64,000 nucleotides of DNA from Vulcanimicrobiota bacterium. Lineage in GTDB: Bacteria; Vulcanimicrobiota; Xenobia; Xenobiales; JADMJV01. Within the stretch, counting starts at the first letter, position 1. Each line of letters begins with the position of its first letter. Positions 1 to 10,055 of the stretch are shown one piece after another. The notes under the pieces were generated by a model that worked only from the letters and a program-made list of their open reading frames with translations, did no database searches and was not told the DNA's origin. The stretch is taken from NCBI GenBank assembly GCA_019637395.1, contig JAHBVR010000001.1, positions 467,994-531,993 of the forward strand, read 5' to 3'. Position numbers and translations under genes: made by a program.

Positions 1-1203
1 TCCGACCGCCTCAGCGCTTCTCCAGCGCGAGTCGAGAGCCAGGCCAACCAGGCCTATCACCACCCCGACCAACCAGGCGGTAGCCACAAAACCCAAAGCC
101 GGCAGGAGGACCCAGCCAGCCGCTAAGGAGCCCAGCACCGCGCCCATCGTGTTGACCGTGTACAGGCGGGACCAGTTGGCCAGCCCCGGACGCAGGTCGA
201 ATAAAGTGGGCAACGCCGCTCCCAACAACGCCATCGGCGGGCCCAGAACGCCCACGCTGCAAGCCAGCCATTTCAAGAGCAACAGCCAGTACTTGCCTGG
301 CTGCTCAAGTGAATCAAATCTCTCGATGAGAGGAGTGACTAGAAGAATGGCCATCCCAGCCCCAGTCAGCAACTTTCCAAGGGGAAATCGGCGTCGCGCC
401 AGTTGCGCGCCGACCGTCAAAGAGATTAAAACCGCGGTCAAAAGAATGGCAAAAGTTGTGGTAGTGGTTTGGAAGGCAGCTCTGAGGGCTCGAAACCAGG
501 CCACCTCGAGACAAAAAGTAGCGAAGCCGGTCAAAAAAGCGATGCCTAGTTCCCACCGTGGCGCGCTCGGGCAGTCTACTTTCGCCACGCGTGACAGTTT
601 CTGTCCGGCGGCTGAGTCCAGGGCCAGAGCGCCCAGAGCAACGCCAAAATTGATAGCGCTGATGGTATAGATACTGGCCTGGACGCCGAGCTGCGGTATA
701 GCCAGAAAGGCCAGGCCCAAACAGCCCAGCGCGGCTCCCAGCGTATTCAGTCCATAGAGCACGGAGAGAGAAGTGCGGAAGCGCCCGGCAATCAAACCGT
801 AGACGGGAATGGTGGCGCCCAGCGCGGCGGAGGGGAGGCCCAGTACCAGGGCGATAGCCGAGGCCAGGAAAACTGGACTGGCAGCCGGCAGGGACCGGTA
901 CACTTGCACGTCCAGCTGCTCCACCAGCCCGAACGCCGGAGTCAGAGCCAGGCCCGAGAGCCCGACGAGAACTTCCAGGCCCGCGTAGAACTTCAGAGGC
1001 TGCGGGTTGCCGCCAGCCGACAAAAACCGGGCCGCGCTGACCGAGCCCAACGCCATTCCAGCCATCGTCGTGGCCAGGGTGATGGCGGTCCCCAGGGCCG
1101 AAACTCCGAGGGAGAGTGAGGATTTGAGTTGCCAGATGATTTCCCAGGAGAGTGCGGCAAGGCCAGATAACAGAACCAGCAGGCAGACAACGAGTTTGGC
1201 CAC
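1..1203 (-). CDS. Membrane spermidine-synthase-like protein, cut by the left window edge
   Basis: The frame opens at GTG 1203 (in-frame TTG 1209 is an alternative, with TAG just upstream) and stays open to the window edge, about 400 codons. The product is almost entirely hydrophobic, with roughly ten membrane segments. Stretches such as SGLAALSWEIIWQL near the N-terminus and TLATTMAGMALGS soon after match the membrane half of fused MFS/spermidine-synthase proteins. In that family a cytoplasmic aminopropyltransferase domain often follows; here it would lie outside the window, so catalysis cannot be judged. No clear Shine-Dalgarno is seen; the gene follows phoH by 43 bases and may be read through from it. 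Longer frames in this interval on either strand give arginine- and proline-rich nonsense. Confidence 0.72.
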   Translation of the reverse strand, partial: MAKLVVCLLVLLSGLAALSWEIIWQLKSSLSLGVSALGTAITLATTMAGMALGSVSAARFLSAGGNPQPLKFYAGLEVLVGLSGLALTPAFGLVEQLDVQVYRSLPAASPVFLASAIALVLGLPSAALGATIPVYGLIAGRFRTSLSVLYGLNTLGAALGCLGLAFLAIPQLGVQASIYTISAINFGVALGALALDSAAGQKLSRVAKVDCPSAPRWELGIAFLTGFATFCLEVAWFRALRAAFQTTTTTFAILLTAVLISLTVGAQLARRRFPLGKLLTGAGMAILLVTPLIERFDSLEQPGKYWLLLLKWLACSVGVLGPPMALLGAALPTLFDLRPGLANWSRLYTVNTMGAVLGSLAAGWVLLPALGFVATAWLVGVVIGLVGLALDSRWRSAEAVG

Positions 1204-1246
1204 GCGCAAGCGTTTCTAGTATCAGCAATGCATAACCTGCGGTGGG

Positions 1247-2647
1247 TTAGTTCTCCATGATCTGCGAGGCGATTTCCGCCAGCGGGGAGCGTTCTCCCTT
1301 GACCAGGGTGACGTGAGCTGCAATGGAATGGTCCTTGAACTTCTCCACGATGTGAGTCAATCCGTTGGAAGTACTGTCCAGATAGGGGTGATCGATTTGA
1401 TAAGGATCCCCTGTGAAGACCAGTTTGGTTCCCTGGCCAGCGCGTGTAATAATGGTCTTGGCCTCGTGGGGCGTCAGGTTCTGCGCTTCATCCACGATAA
1501 TGAACTGTTGCGGCAGGCTGCGACCGCGAATATAGGCCAGAGCGCGAATGTCGAGCACATTGGTTTCCTGTAAGTAGTCGATGCGGCTGGCGCCACCGCC
1601 GCCCTTCCGGCCGCCACCTCCGCCGCCGTTGGGGCTGGGTCCGCCTCCCTCGGAAAGCAGGTACTCCAGGTTGTCAAAGATGGGCTGCATCCAGGGGGAA
1701 AGCTTCTCCTGCTCGGTGCCGGGCAGGTAGCCCAGGTCGCGCCCCATAGGAATGACCGGGCGATAGATGGCCAGCTTGCGGTAGATCTTTTCCTGGCAGA
1801 CTTTGTGGAGGCCCACGGCGATGGCCAGAATGGTCTTGCCGGTGCCGGCCTTGCCGGCCAACGTGACCAGCGGAATATTGTCGTCGAGGAGGATCTCCAG
1901 AGCGTAACGCTGTTCGCGGTTGAGCGGGCGCAAGCCCCAGATGTCGTGGCGCATCTCGCGCACCTGTTGCAGACTATGGCTGGCGCTGTCGTAGCGAGTG
2001 ATGGCGCCGCCGCTGGCCCGCAGCATAACGAACTCGTGGGGCGTCAGCGGCACCGGGCCAGGATCCACGGCATCCACCGGGATCGATTTGTATTCGTAAA
2101 GGTCCTGGAGGACTTCTTCGCTGGTCACGACTTCGCGGTGGCCGGAGTACATTTCGGACAGTTCCACGATCTGATCATGGCGGTAGTCTTCCGCGGAAAG
2201 GCCCAGCGCCTCCGCTTTGACGCGCATATTGATATCCTTGGTGACAATCACCACTTTGCGCTCGGGAGACTCGCTCTTGATGCCCAGAGCGGTGGCCAGG
2301 ATACGGTTATCCACGTTGTGGGCGAAGCCCGGAGGAATCAGCGTATCCAATTTGCGCAGCTGCCCGATATCGACGCGCAGGCTGCCGCCATCCGGCAAGG
2401 TCACCCCCTCGTTGACCGGGCCCTGGCCGCGCAACTCATCGAGCTGATTGATCACCCAGCGGGCATTGCGATTGAGTTCGGTGGAGCCTTTCTTGAAGTT
2501 GTCCAATTCATCGAGCACCACCAGGGGCAAGACCACATCGTTCTCGCGGAACGAGAAAATGGCTTCCGGAGAGTGCAGCAGCACGCTGGTATCCAGAAGA
2601 TAGACCTTGCGATCGCCGCCTTTGCCGTTGGCTTTCTTCCTGGCCAT
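1247..2647 (-). CDS. PIN-PhoH family ATPase (PhoH2-like)
   Basis: This 466-residue protein joins an N-terminal PIN ribonuclease domain to a PhoH ATPase. The PIN part shows LLDTSVLL (Asp19), the acidic pair in LDELDNF (46-47) and TKDIN near 137. The PhoH part has Walker A GKAGTGKT at 265-272 and Walker B FIIVDEAQN near 382-390, followed by FTGDPYQID. Family members of this layout act as RNA-unwinding nucleases in toxin-antitoxin or RNA quality-control roles; the role here is inferred. A glycine-rich insert (about 334-352) sits in the middle of the ATPase and looks like a flexible loop. The ATG overlaps the fbp stop by one base (TAATG), so the two are translationally coupled. Confidence 0.9.
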   Translation of the reverse strand: MARKKANGKGGDRKVYLLDTSVLLHSPEAIFSFRENDVVLPLVVLDELDNFKKGSTELNRNARWVINQLDELRGQGPVNEGVTLPDGGSLRVDIGQLRKLDTLIPPGFAHNVDNRILATALGIKSESPERKVVIVTKDINMRVKAEALGLSAEDYRHDQIVELSEMYSGHREVVTSEEVLQDLYEYKSIPVDAVDPGPVPLTPHEFVMLRASGGAITRYDSASHSLQQVREMRHDIWGLRPLNREQRYALEILLDDNIPLVTLAGKAGTGKTILAIAVGLHKVCQEKIYRKLAIYRPVIPMGRDLGYLPGTEQEKLSPWMQPIFDNLEYLLSEGGGPSPNGGGGGGRKGGGGASRIDYLQETNVLDIRALAYIRGRSLPQQFIIVDEAQNLTPHEAKTIITRAGQGTKLVFTGDPYQIDHPYLDSTSNGLTHIVEKFKDHSIAAHVTLVKGERSPLAEIASQIMEN

Positions 2648-3672
2648 TAAACGGCGGCCCCCGCGCGAGCCACAAACTGACAGTACTGATCCACATCATA
2701 GGCCGATCCGATGATCAAGGGAACGCGCTGATGCAACGCGGTCGGCTGCACCTCCAGAATACGCTGGGTGCCGGTACTGGCTTTCCCGCCGGCCGCCTCG
2801 ACCAGGAAAGCCAGCGGGTTGGCCTCGTAAACCAGACGCAGCTTGGGTTTGGGATTTTTGGGGTCCTTACAGTTAGAAGGATACAGGAAGATGCCGCCGG
2901 CCAACATGTTGCGGTGGAAATCGGCCACCAGCGAGCCGATATAGCGGAGACCGTAAGGACGCTGAGTGTCCTTGTCAGATTCTTTAAGGTGTTGGATGTA
3001 GGCTTTGGTGCCTTCATCCCAGGTGTTGAAGTTACCCTCGTTGATGCTGTAGGTCTTGCCTTTGTGAGGAATGCGAATATCCGGGTGGGAAAGGAGAAAC
3101 TCGCCCACGCTGGGGTCCAGGGTAAACCCGTGCACTCCCGAACCGGTGGAATAGACCAGGATGGTGGACGAGCCATAAACCACGTAACCGGCCGCAACCT
3201 GCTTACAACCTTGCTGAAGAACGTCCTCCAGTTTACCGTCGCCGGCCGGGGTCACGCGCCGAAACACGCCAAAGATGGTGCCGATGGACACGTTCTTATC
3301 GATGTTGGAAGAGCCGTCCAGAGGATCGAAAACCAGAATATAGTTGCCCTTGGCAAACTTGTCGGGGATAGGAATGATATGCTCGACCTCTTCGGAAGCC
3401 ATACAACAAAGATTGCCGCCGTGGTCCATGGCCTTGAAGATGCGGTCCTGGGCGAAGGCGTCCAGCTTCATGACCGTCTCGCCTTGAATATTCTCCTCGT
3501 CGGTGGCCCCCAAGATCTCGACCAGTCCGGCTTTGTTGACTTCGCGGCTGATGATCTTGAAAGCCAGCGTCAGGTCCATCATCAGCGAAGTAAAGTCGCC
3601 CTTGGCTTCGGGAAATGCCGTTTGCTCCTCGAGAATGTGGCGGTTCAGAGTGACGAGTTTGGTGTTGAACAT
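2647..3672 (-). CDS. fbp: Fructose-1,6-bisphosphatase class I
   Basis: A 341-residue class I fructose-1,6-bisphosphatase that hydrolyses fructose 1,6-bisphosphate to fructose 6-phosphate in gluconeogenesis. The metal/phosphate signature [17 protein letters not shown] is intact, as are the downstream [19 protein letters not shown] region and the C-terminal [12 protein letters not shown] segment. The frame is open further upstream, but the start is set at ATG 3672 because a strong GGAGG lies four bases before it and homology-like sequence begins at MFNTKL. First gene of a minus-strand unit with phoH; divergent from the gene at 3800, leaving 127 bases for both promoters. Confidence 0.95.
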   Translation of the reverse strand: MFNTKLVTLNRHILEEQTAFPEAKGDFTSLMMDLTLAFKIISREVNKAGLVEILGATDEENIQGETVMKLDAFAQDRIFKAMDHGGNLCCMASEEVEHIIPIPDKFAKGNYILVFDPLDGSSNIDKNVSIGTIFGVFRRVTPAGDGKLEDVLQQGCKQVAAGYVVYGSSTILVYSTGSGVHGFTLDPSVGEFLLSHPDIRIPHKGKTYSINEGNFNTWDEGTKAYIQHLKESDKDTQRPYGLRYIGSLVADFHRNMLAGGIFLYPSNCKDPKNPKPKLRLVYEANPLAFLVEAAGGKASTGTQRILEVQPTALHQRVPLIIGSAYDVDQYCQFVARAGAAV

Positions 3673-3799
3673 TCTTCCTCCCTGTTTCAGGCGGGCCCTT
3701 TCTCTAAAACGGCACGATCTTCCTAGGGAGAGCGATAGGGGCCGGTCGCGTTTAAGGCGAATCGCACAAGGAACTGGGGGAAAACTTCGGAGGTAACGC

Positions 3800-4303
3800 A
3801 TGTCCCACGATTACCGCGGTTTTCAAGACAAAATTGGCGCCGATATGGCCACCGCCTCGGCCGCCGCGGCCGGCATGGACCGAGGCGCCAAAGGCAGCAA
3901 ACTGCGCATACGCCAGTCCGATTTAGAAACCCTCATTCCCTCGGGCGCCCTGGTTGAATTCGTGCCCTCCACCGGTCACAAGCTAAAGTTCGGCGATATC
4001 GTGTTGATTCGCAACGGTAGCGAATTTTCGCTGCGACGCTTCGTGGGCTTTCAGATCGTCAAAGGCGGCGCCAAGGTATCGGTGGCTCGCGCCAATCCGC
4101 CGAAACTCGAAATTTATCCAGACACTTCCATCGTGGGCAAAGTCACTAAAGTCGAGGCCAAGGGCGTTTCTTACGATCCACTCAAGAAAGAATCCCAGTT
4201 GGTCAAATGGCGCAACGAATGGACTTTCTTCGGCACCAGTTCGATGTTCTCGCGCATTGGCCACAACCTTAAGATCTTCGGCAAGATGATGAAGAAAAAA
4301 TAA
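3800..4303 (+). CDS. Signal-peptidase/S24-fold protein, probably non-catalytic
   Basis: A 167-residue cytosolic-looking protein. After a flexible Ala-rich N-terminus, residues about 35-115 resemble the beta-barrel of the S24/S26 (LexA/signal peptidase) fold: [11 protein letters not shown], then [11 protein letters not shown], then RRFVGF and an IVGKVTKVE strand. The usual catalytic serine before the hydrophobic Met-Glu-Pro segment is replaced ([10 protein letters not shown]), and there is no membrane anchor, so peptidase activity is unlikely. GGAGGT five bases before ATG 3800 supports the start. The next gene begins immediately after its TAA. Function unknown; fold call is by pattern only. 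Confidence 0.6.
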   Translation: MSHDYRGFQDKIGADMATASAAAAGMDRGAKGSKLRIRQSDLETLIPSGALVEFVPSTGHKLKFGDIVLIRNGSEFSLRRFVGFQIVKGGAKVSVARANPPKLEIYPDTSIVGKVTKVEAKGVSYDPLKKESQLVKWRNEWTFFGTSSMFSRIGHNLKIFGKMMKKK

Positions 4304-6259
4304 GTGTCCAAGCTGCTCAGCGCCCAGGAGGCGGTCGCTCTGCTTCGCTGCGGCGACACGGTAGCGACGGGCGGGTTCGTAGGCATCGGATTCCCTGAAC
4401 TGCTGGCCGTGGCCCTGCGCGAGCGCTTCGAAAGAGAGCAAAAACCCTCGGGCCTGACGCTGGTTTACGCTGCCGGGCAGGGCGACGGAAAAACTCGGGG
4501 GCTCAATCACCTGGCCCATCCCGGTTTAATCAGACGCGTGATCGGCGGCCACTGGGGCCTGGTGCCGGAACTCGGCCGCCTGGCGGTGGAAAACCAGATC
4601 GAAGCCTACAACCTGCCCCAGGGCGTCATTTCGCATCTCTACCGCGATATCGCGGCCGGCAAGCCCGGAGTCATCACCCACGTTGGCCTGCATACTTTCG
4701 TCGACCCGCGCCTGGAGGGCGGGCGGCTCAACCCGAAAACCAGCGAAGAGCTGGTGGAAGTCATTCAACTGGGCGGGCGCGAGTGGCTCTTCTACAAAGC
4801 CTTTCCCATCCAGGTTGGGCTTTTGCGGGGAACCACCGCGGACCGGCGGGGCAATATCTCCATGGAACGGGAAGCCCTCAGTTTGGAGGCTCTGGCTATC
4901 GCCCAGGCGGTGCGCAACAGCGGGGGCCTGGTCATCGTCCAGGTGGAGCGGCTGACCGAACGGCACCAACTCCACCCGCAGTTGATCACCCTGCCCGGCG
5001 TGCTGGTCGACGCGGTGGTGCTGGCCCCCTCCGAACACCATCCGCAAACCTTTGCCGAGCACTACAATCCGGCCTACACCGGCGAGGTAGTCGCTCCGTC
5101 CACTTCGTTCCAGGCCATGGATTTGGACGAGCGCAAGGTCATCGCCCGCCGAGCCGCTCAGGAACTGGTGCCGGGCGCGGTGGTCAACCTGGGCATCGGG
5201 ATGCCGGAGGGCGTAGCCTCGGTGGCCTTCGAAGAAGGTGTGCTCGACCAGGTCACTCTCACGGTGGAACCCGGCGGTATCGGCGGCATTCCAGTGGGCG
5301 GCCTGAGTTTTGGAGCGGTGCGCAACCCGGAATCGATCATCAATCAACCTTCTCAATTTGATTTCTACGACGGGGGCGGGCTGCATCAGGCCTTTCTGGG
5401 CATGGCGGAAATGGACGCGCGCGGCCATGTCAACGTCAGTCGCTTCGGTAAGCGGGTGGCCGGGGCCGGCGGATTCATCAATATCAGTCAGAACGCCGGC
5501 CAGGTTTTCTTTATGGGCACCTTTGCCAACAAAGCTCGCTTCCGCTTCGAAAACAACGCTCTGGTCATCGAAGAAGACGGCTCCTGCAAACTGGTGGAGG
5601 CGGTCGGGCAGATCACCTTCAACGGCGATTACGCTCGCCAGAAAGGCCAGCGCGTTCTTTACGTGACCGAACGCGCCGTTTTTTCGATGGAGCCGGAAGG
5701 CCTGGTTTTGCTGGAAATCGCTCCGGGCGTCGACCTGCAGACACAGATTCTGGACCGCCTGCCCTTCCCGGTGCTGGTCAGCCCCAGCTTACGAACGATG
5801 GATTCAGCCTACTTCGGACCGGCCAAAATCGGCCTGACGCAACTAGGAAAACGGCCGGTGTCCGAACGGGTGCGCTACCGCCCTGAAGAAAATACGCTTT
5901 ATCTGAACCTCGAGGGCCTGGAGTTCTACACAGCCGATCAGGTCCACGAATTTGAACTCCAACTGCGGCCGCACCTGAATTTTCCCGGGCGGGTCGAGGC
6001 CGTCATCAACTACGACCGCTTCTATCTGGCCGAAGCGGCGGCCGCCGCCTGGTTCGACCTGGTGGAACGCAACTCGCGGACCTACTTCAGCAGCTCTACC
6101 CGGCACTCCAGCAGCTTGCTCTTTTGCCGCGAGATGGGCGAGCCCTTAGGTGTTCAGCAGGGACAGCGGCGGGGGGAGCACGAACCGCAAAGCCATGATC
6201 GACCTGACCATAGACCAGAAGGGGCTCGAGAATGCGGTAGCGCTGGCCCGCCAGCGTAA
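4304..6259 (+). CDS. Acyl-CoA:acetate/3-ketoacid CoA-transferase
   Basis: A family I CoA-transferase with alpha and beta halves fused (propionate CoA-transferase/YdiF type), moving CoA between acyl-CoAs and acids such as acetate. The alpha half starts [16 protein letters not shown]; the beta half has [10 protein letters not shown] and the catalytic glutamate at residue 322 in [16 protein letters not shown]-terminal extension with VINYDRF and [11 protein letters not shown] resembles the tail domain seen in longer family members. Start is GTG 4304, directly abutting the previous TAA, with a weak Shine-Dalgarno. The last 65 bases overlap the next gene in another frame, and the final 25 or so residues look non-native; one extra G in the run 6171-6176 would instead end the gene at TGA 6196, overlapping ATG 6195. 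Confidence 0.9.
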   Translation: MSKLLSAQEAVALLRCGDTVATGGFVGIGFPELLAVALRERFEREQKPSGLTLVYAAGQGDGKTRGLNHLAHPGLIRRVIGGHWGLVPELGRLAVENQIEAYNLPQGVISHLYRDIAAGKPGVITHVGLHTFVDPRLEGGRLNPKTSEELVEVIQLGGREWLFYKAFPIQVGLLRGTTADRRGNISMEREALSLEALAIAQAVRNSGGLVIVQVERLTERHQLHPQLITLPGVLVDAVVLAPSEHHPQTFAEHYNPAYTGEVVAPSTSFQAMDLDERKVIARRAAQELVPGAVVNLGIGMPEGVASVAFEEGVLDQVTLTVEPGGIGGIPVGGLSFGAVRNPESIINQPSQFDFYDGGGLHQAFLGMAEMDARGHVNVSRFGKRVAGAGGFINISQNAGQVFFMGTFANKARFRFENNALVIEEDGSCKLVEAVGQITFNGDYARQKGQRVLYVTERAVFSMEPEGLVLLEIAPGVDLQTQILDRLPFPVLVSPSLRTMDSAYFGPAKIGLTQLGKRPVSERVRYRPEENTLYLNLEGLEFYTADQVHEFELQLRPHLNFPGRVEAVINYDRFYLAEAAAAAWFDLVERNSRTYFSSSTRHSSSLLFCREMGEPLGVQQGQRRGEHEPQSHDRPDHRPEGARECGSAGPPA

Positions 6260-7664
6260 AATCCTCATTCCCACCTTCCGCCAGTTGCGCGACCCCGGCC
6301 ACGTACCCTTTTCCCTGGTGCGTAAACTGGCCAAAGTGGGCCTGTGGGACCTCGATCCGCTCAATCTTTTCCGCCTGAACTGGCATAACGAACCGAGGGC
6401 TCAGGGCGGTGGCTTCGGAGCGGTCAACTACCTGGAACTACCTTCCAGCCTGACCGGCGTCAAAGCCCGCATTATCGGGCTGGTGGGCAAATGGTTTCCC
6501 ACCGGCGCCCATAAAGTAGGCGCCGCTTTCGGCTGCCTGGCGCCGCGCCTGGTTACCGGCCAGTTCGATCCCACCCGCCAGAAGGCGGTCTGGCCTTCGA
6601 CCGGCAACTACTGCCGGGGCGGCGCCTACGACTCGGCCTTGTTGGGTTGCGAAAGCATCGCCATTCTACCCGAAGGGATGTCGCGCGAGCGCTTCGAGTG
6701 GCTGGAAAAGATCGCCGGCGAAGTCATCAAGACACCCGGCAGCGAAAGCAACGTCAAGGAAATCTTCGACAAGTGCTGGGAATTGCGCAAATCCGGCCAG
6801 GATTTGATGATCTTCAACCAGTTTGAAGAGTTCGGTAACTACCTGTGGCATTACCACGTAACCGGTCCCTCCATGGCCGAACTGCTGGACGACCTCATGG
6901 GGCCGCAGGACGAATTCCGCGGCCTGGTGTGCTCCACCGGCTCGGGCGGCACCATCGCCGCCGGCGATTATCTTAAGGACGTCTATCCAAACTCTAAGAT
7001 CGGCGCCTCCGAAGCGCTCCAGTGCCCCACCCTGATCTACAACGGTTTCGGGGAACATCGCCTGGAGGGCATCGGCGACAAACACGTCCCCTGGATCCAC
7101 AACGTCAAGAACACCGACCTGGTGATCGCCGTGGACGATGAAGGCCCGGTGTCGGCCATGCGCCTCTTCAACTGTCAGGTTGGCCAGGAATACCTGGCCA
7201 AACAGGGCGTGCCCGCCGAGGTGATAGCCCGCCTCGACCTGATGGGCATGAGCGGCATCGGCAACTTGATGACCGCCATGAAGTTCGCCAAATACTACGA
7301 CCTGGACGAGAACGACGTGGTTCTCACCGTCTTCACCGACTCCATGGAGATGTATGGCAGTCGTCTGCAAGAGTATGACCAGACGCGCCAACCGTTGACC
7401 GAGCTCGAGGCCGCCGGCATTTACCATCGCTGGCTGCTCGGTCAGTGTTCCGACCACGTTCAGGAACTCACTTATCCGCAGCGTAAGCGCGTGCACAACC
7501 TCAAGTACTACACCTGGATCGAGCAACAGGGCAAAAGTCACGAGGAGCTCCAGGCGCAATGGTTCCAAAAAGACTACTGGACCTCGATTCGCCAGCTGGT
7601 CGATCAGATCGATCCGCTGATCAACGAATTCAATCAGCGCACCGGGCTCGCCGACGAACTATGA
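6195..7664 (+). CDS. PLP-dependent fold-type II enzyme (tryptophan synthase beta/cysteine synthase-like)
   Basis: A 489-residue pyridoxal-phosphate enzyme of the TrpB/cysteine synthase fold. The Schiff-base lysine lies in [13 protein letters not shown], similar to the TrpB lysine motif, and the phosphate-binding loop is [20 protein letters not shown] and a C-terminal [11 protein letters not shown] segment also fit. Neither a TrpA partner nor cysteine genes are nearby, so the substrate is unknown. The start is set at ATG 6195 (MIDLTIDQ) rather than upstream codons that only translate the CoA-transferase tail. It ends in an ATGA overlap with the next gene. Position after a CoA-transferase suggests joint amino-acid or acid metabolism; that is inference. 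Confidence 0.85.
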   Translation: MIDLTIDQKGLENAVALARQRKILIPTFRQLRDPGHVPFSLVRKLAKVGLWDLDPLNLFRLNWHNEPRAQGGGFGAVNYLELPSSLTGVKARIIGLVGKWFPTGAHKVGAAFGCLAPRLVTGQFDPTRQKAVWPSTGNYCRGGAYDSALLGCESIAILPEGMSRERFEWLEKIAGEVIKTPGSESNVKEIFDKCWELRKSGQDLMIFNQFEEFGNYLWHYHVTGPSMAELLDDLMGPQDEFRGLVCSTGSGGTIAAGDYLKDVYPNSKIGASEALQCPTLIYNGFGEHRLEGIGDKHVPWIHNVKNTDLVIAVDDEGPVSAMRLFNCQVGQEYLAKQGVPAEVIARLDLMGMSGIGNLMTAMKFAKYYDLDENDVVLTVFTDSMEMYGSRLQEYDQTRQPLTELEAAGIYHRWLLGQCSDHVQELTYPQRKRVHNLKYYTWIEQQGKSHEELQAQWFQKDYWTSIRQLVDQIDPLINEFNQRTGLADEL

Positions 7665-8005
7665 GCCTGGACGCCCAAGCCATGCTGGAGGTGAATCGCC
7701 AACTCATCTTCGCTGCCGCCAAGCAACAACGGCAAAGTGGGGTGGAAAGCCCCCTGGTTGTTTCGGTGGCCACTTTCGGCCGAGGTGTGAAACAAGAGAT
7801 GCTGCAGGCCCTGGAGCCCTATCGCACCGCTTTCGGACACAACCAGTCCCTGGTGGCTGCCCCTCCGCTGGAACTGGCCCGGCAGTGGCTGAAACAGACG
7901 CCACCTGGCGTGGAGGAAGGGTTCGCGGTGCTGGGCTATGCTTTCGGTAAGACCGTAGTGCAACAGTGGCGCTGGGATGAGGAGGTTGGAGATGCCTTCT
8001 TCTAA
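7661..8005 (+). CDS. Small conserved-looking protein of unknown function
   Basis: A 114-residue protein starting at ATG 7661, which overlaps the previous stop (ATGA), and ending 14 bases inside the diguanylate cyclase gene. It has no membrane segment or signal peptide. Sequence is mixed alpha/beta in character (VESPLVVSVATFGRG near residue 30; FAVLGYAFGKTVVQQW near the C-terminus). I do not recognise a family. Translational coupling to both neighbours suggests it is really expressed as part of the plus-strand operon. Confidence 0.7.
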   Translation: MSLDAQAMLEVNRQLIFAAAKQQRQSGVESPLVVSVATFGRGVKQEMLQALEPYRTAFGHNQSLVAAPPLELARQWLKQTPPGVEEGFAVLGYAFGKTVVQQWRWDEEVGDAFF

Positions 8006-9122
8006 GAAGCCCACCACCGAGGTGGCCACCCTGGCGCCGGCTGAACTGGCCAACTGGGTGGATCACCTCTTCCAGGGGCATCACCAACGGGCCGAGCCGC
8101 TGCTGCACGAGGTCTTCGAAAGCATTCTCTGGGCCGCCAACCAGTATGTGCCTTCCGAATGCGGTTCTATTTGCCTGAGCGGTTTTCCCGACGCTCCCGA
8201 TGAGCTGGTTTTTGTCGCTTCGTTCGGGGAAAGCTCGGGTCTGATTCCGGGCACGCGCCTGAAGATGGGCCAGGGGATCACGGGCAAAGTTTACGAAACC
8301 GGCAAAGCTCAACTGCGCAACGACGTCTCGCGCGATCGCAACTTTTATGCCGGCGTGGACGAACGCACCCAGTTTGTCACGCGCTCGATCCTCTCGGTGC
8401 CGATCGTCTTTGACGGCGAGGAATGCGGAGTCTTGAGCCTGGTCAACCGGCGCGGCAAGCGCGGTTTTCGGCGCCACGACCTGCGCCTGATGCAGATCTT
8501 TTGCGGTTACCTTTCCACCTCCATCCGCAACAGCGTCGACTCCGCTTTTCATCGCGAAATGGCTCTGCGGGACGACCTCTCGGGACTGCGCAACGACCGT
8601 TATTTCTACAAACAATTGCTGTCCGATCTGGAAGGCTGTGACCGTTACGGCGGCGACTTGAGCCTGATTTTTATGGACCTGGATCACTTTAAGTCGGTGG
8701 TGGACGAGCACGGCCACCTGGTGGGCAGCCAGGTTCTGGCCGAAGTGGGCCATCTACTGGCCGAAACCGTCGAGCATCCCGGCTGCACCCTGGCCCGCTA
8801 CGGAGGGGACGAATACGTGGTGGTCCTGCCCGGCGCCGACCCCCCGAAAGCGCAGGCGGTGGCCGAAAAAATCCGGCTGGCCGTGCTCAACGGGGTTTTC
8901 CTGACCGAACCGGGAGCAGAAGGACGCCCCGCCCTCCACTTAAAAGGACGCTTTTCCGCCAGCATCGGCGTTGCTTCCTACCGCGATAGCCAGCTAGAGG
9001 ACTATGACGATCTGGCCGTGCGCCGCCAGCAATTGATCCGCATCGCCGACGAAGCCATGTATCGCGCCAAGCGCCGGGGGAAGAACCAGGTCTGTCTGGG
9101 GAGAGATAAGGCACCACATTGA
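7992..9122 (+). CDS. GAF-GGDEF diguanylate cyclase
   Basis: A 376-residue cytosolic signalling enzyme. Residues about 35-185 form a GAF sensor domain (GSICLSGF, MGQGITGKV, SVPIVFDGEECGVLSLVN). The rest is a GGDEF domain: DDLSGLRNDRYF, FMDLDHFK with the metal aspartates, and the active-site loop RYGGDEY at 269-275. It should make cyclic di-GMP from two GTP. The RxxD product-inhibition site expected just before the loop is absent (HPGC instead), so feedback control is probably lost. Start ATG 7992 has GGAGG seven bases upstream. The final TGA overlaps the TTG start of the esterase. Confidence 0.92.
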   Translation: MPSSKKPTTEVATLAPAELANWVDHLFQGHHQRAEPLLHEVFESILWAANQYVPSECGSICLSGFPDAPDELVFVASFGESSGLIPGTRLKMGQGITGKVYETGKAQLRNDVSRDRNFYAGVDERTQFVTRSILSVPIVFDGEECGVLSLVNRRGKRGFRRHDLRLMQIFCGYLSTSIRNSVDSAFHREMALRDDLSGLRNDRYFYKQLLSDLEGCDRYGGDLSLIFMDLDHFKSVVDEHGHLVGSQVLAEVGHLLAETVEHPGCTLARYGGDEYVVVLPGADPPKAQAVAEKIRLAVLNGVFLTEPGAEGRPALHLKGRFSASIGVASYRDSQLEDYDDLAVRRQQLIRIADEAMYRAKRRGKNQVCLGRDKAPH

Positions 9123-9994
9123 AAAACCTGGATACCGAGCACTTGTGGCCGCGGGGAGCTTCCCCGCTGCCCAGTTGCCCCGGCGACATCCGCGTCCACC
9201 ACTGGACTTCCAAATTGCTGCATCGCCGCCGGCCCGTCCTGGTCTATCTGCCTCCCGGCTACAATACCCAAGATCCCTGGCGCTACCCGGTGCTCTACGT
9301 GCACGACGGTCAGAACATCTTCGATCCCAAAACCTCCGCCTTCGGCGTGGATTGGGGACTCGGCCAGGTCATCGAGAAAGAGCTTACGGCCCAAACCATC
9401 ATGCCGGTCATCGTAGTGGCCATTTACAATACTCGCTACCGCATGGAAGAATACACCCCCACGGTGGATTACCGCGAACGCGGCGGCAAGGCCCGGGAAT
9501 TCCTCAGCGCCGTGGTCGACGAACTCAAACCGTTCATCGATACTCACTATCACACCCGCACCGACGCGGCCTCGACCGGCATCATGGGTTCCTCGCTGGG
9601 CGGCTTGCTGGCCCTCTACGCCAGCCAATCCTTTCCCCACGTCTTCCAGCGCGTGGCCGCCCTCTCGCCCTCGCTATGGTGGTCAGGACGTGACCTGATC
9701 AGCTCGATCGCCGGCGCCGAGCAATTTTACAGCCCGAGCCGGCTCTGGCTCGACATGGGCACCCGTGAAAGCAATGAAGACCGCAATCGCAACGGCGTCC
9801 CCGACGTGCTCGACGATCTGCGCATGCTGCGTTATGTGCTGCTGGGGCGCGGTATGCAGGAAGGCCTGGATCTGCACGTCGAGGAAATTTCCGGAGCTTC
9901 GCACACCGAAGCGGACTGGGGCCGCCGGGTAGACCGGGTCCTGCGCTTCCTTTACCCGGTCGAGAGTAGTTCGAAATCGGAGGGGGACGTTTAA
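9119..9994 (+). CDS. Alpha/beta-hydrolase esterase (esterase D/enterochelin esterase-like)
   Basis: A 291-residue putative esterase of the PF00756 type. It carries RRPVLVYLPPGYN, the early PVLYVHDGQN strand, the nucleophile elbow GSSLGG with Ser159, and a C-terminal histidine in SGASHTEADW; the acid may be the Asp in LDMGTRE. The segment EDRNRNGVPD looks like a small calcium-loop-like insertion. No signal peptide, so cytosolic. Start TTG 9119 overlaps the preceding TGA, with a purine-rich GGGGAGAG upstream; this rare start is accepted because homology-like sequence begins soon after. A small inverted repeat (9994-9999 with 10007-10012) follows the stop but has no T-run. Confidence 0.85.
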   Translation: MKNLDTEHLWPRGASPLPSCPGDIRVHHWTSKLLHRRRPVLVYLPPGYNTQDPWRYPVLYVHDGQNIFDPKTSAFGVDWGLGQVIEKELTAQTIMPVIVVAIYNTRYRMEEYTPTVDYRERGGKAREFLSAVVDELKPFIDTHYHTRTDAASTGIMGSSLGGLLALYASQSFPHVFQRVAALSPSLWWSGRDLISSIAGAEQFYSPSRLWLDMGTRESNEDRNRNGVPDVLDDLRMLRYVLLGRGMQEGLDLHVEEISGASHTEADWGRRVDRVLRFLYPVESSSKSEGDV

Positions 9995-10055
9995 CCCCGA
10001 TCTTCCCGGGGTAGACCAGACGTTGGCCAACAAGGCCCTTTGGGGGAAGTAACCT

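Noticed and set aside
314-1228. A 304-codon minus-strand frame at the left edge
   Set aside because: The adjacent frame from GTG 1203 gives a clean membrane protein; this one gives Arg/Gly/Pro-rich sequence.
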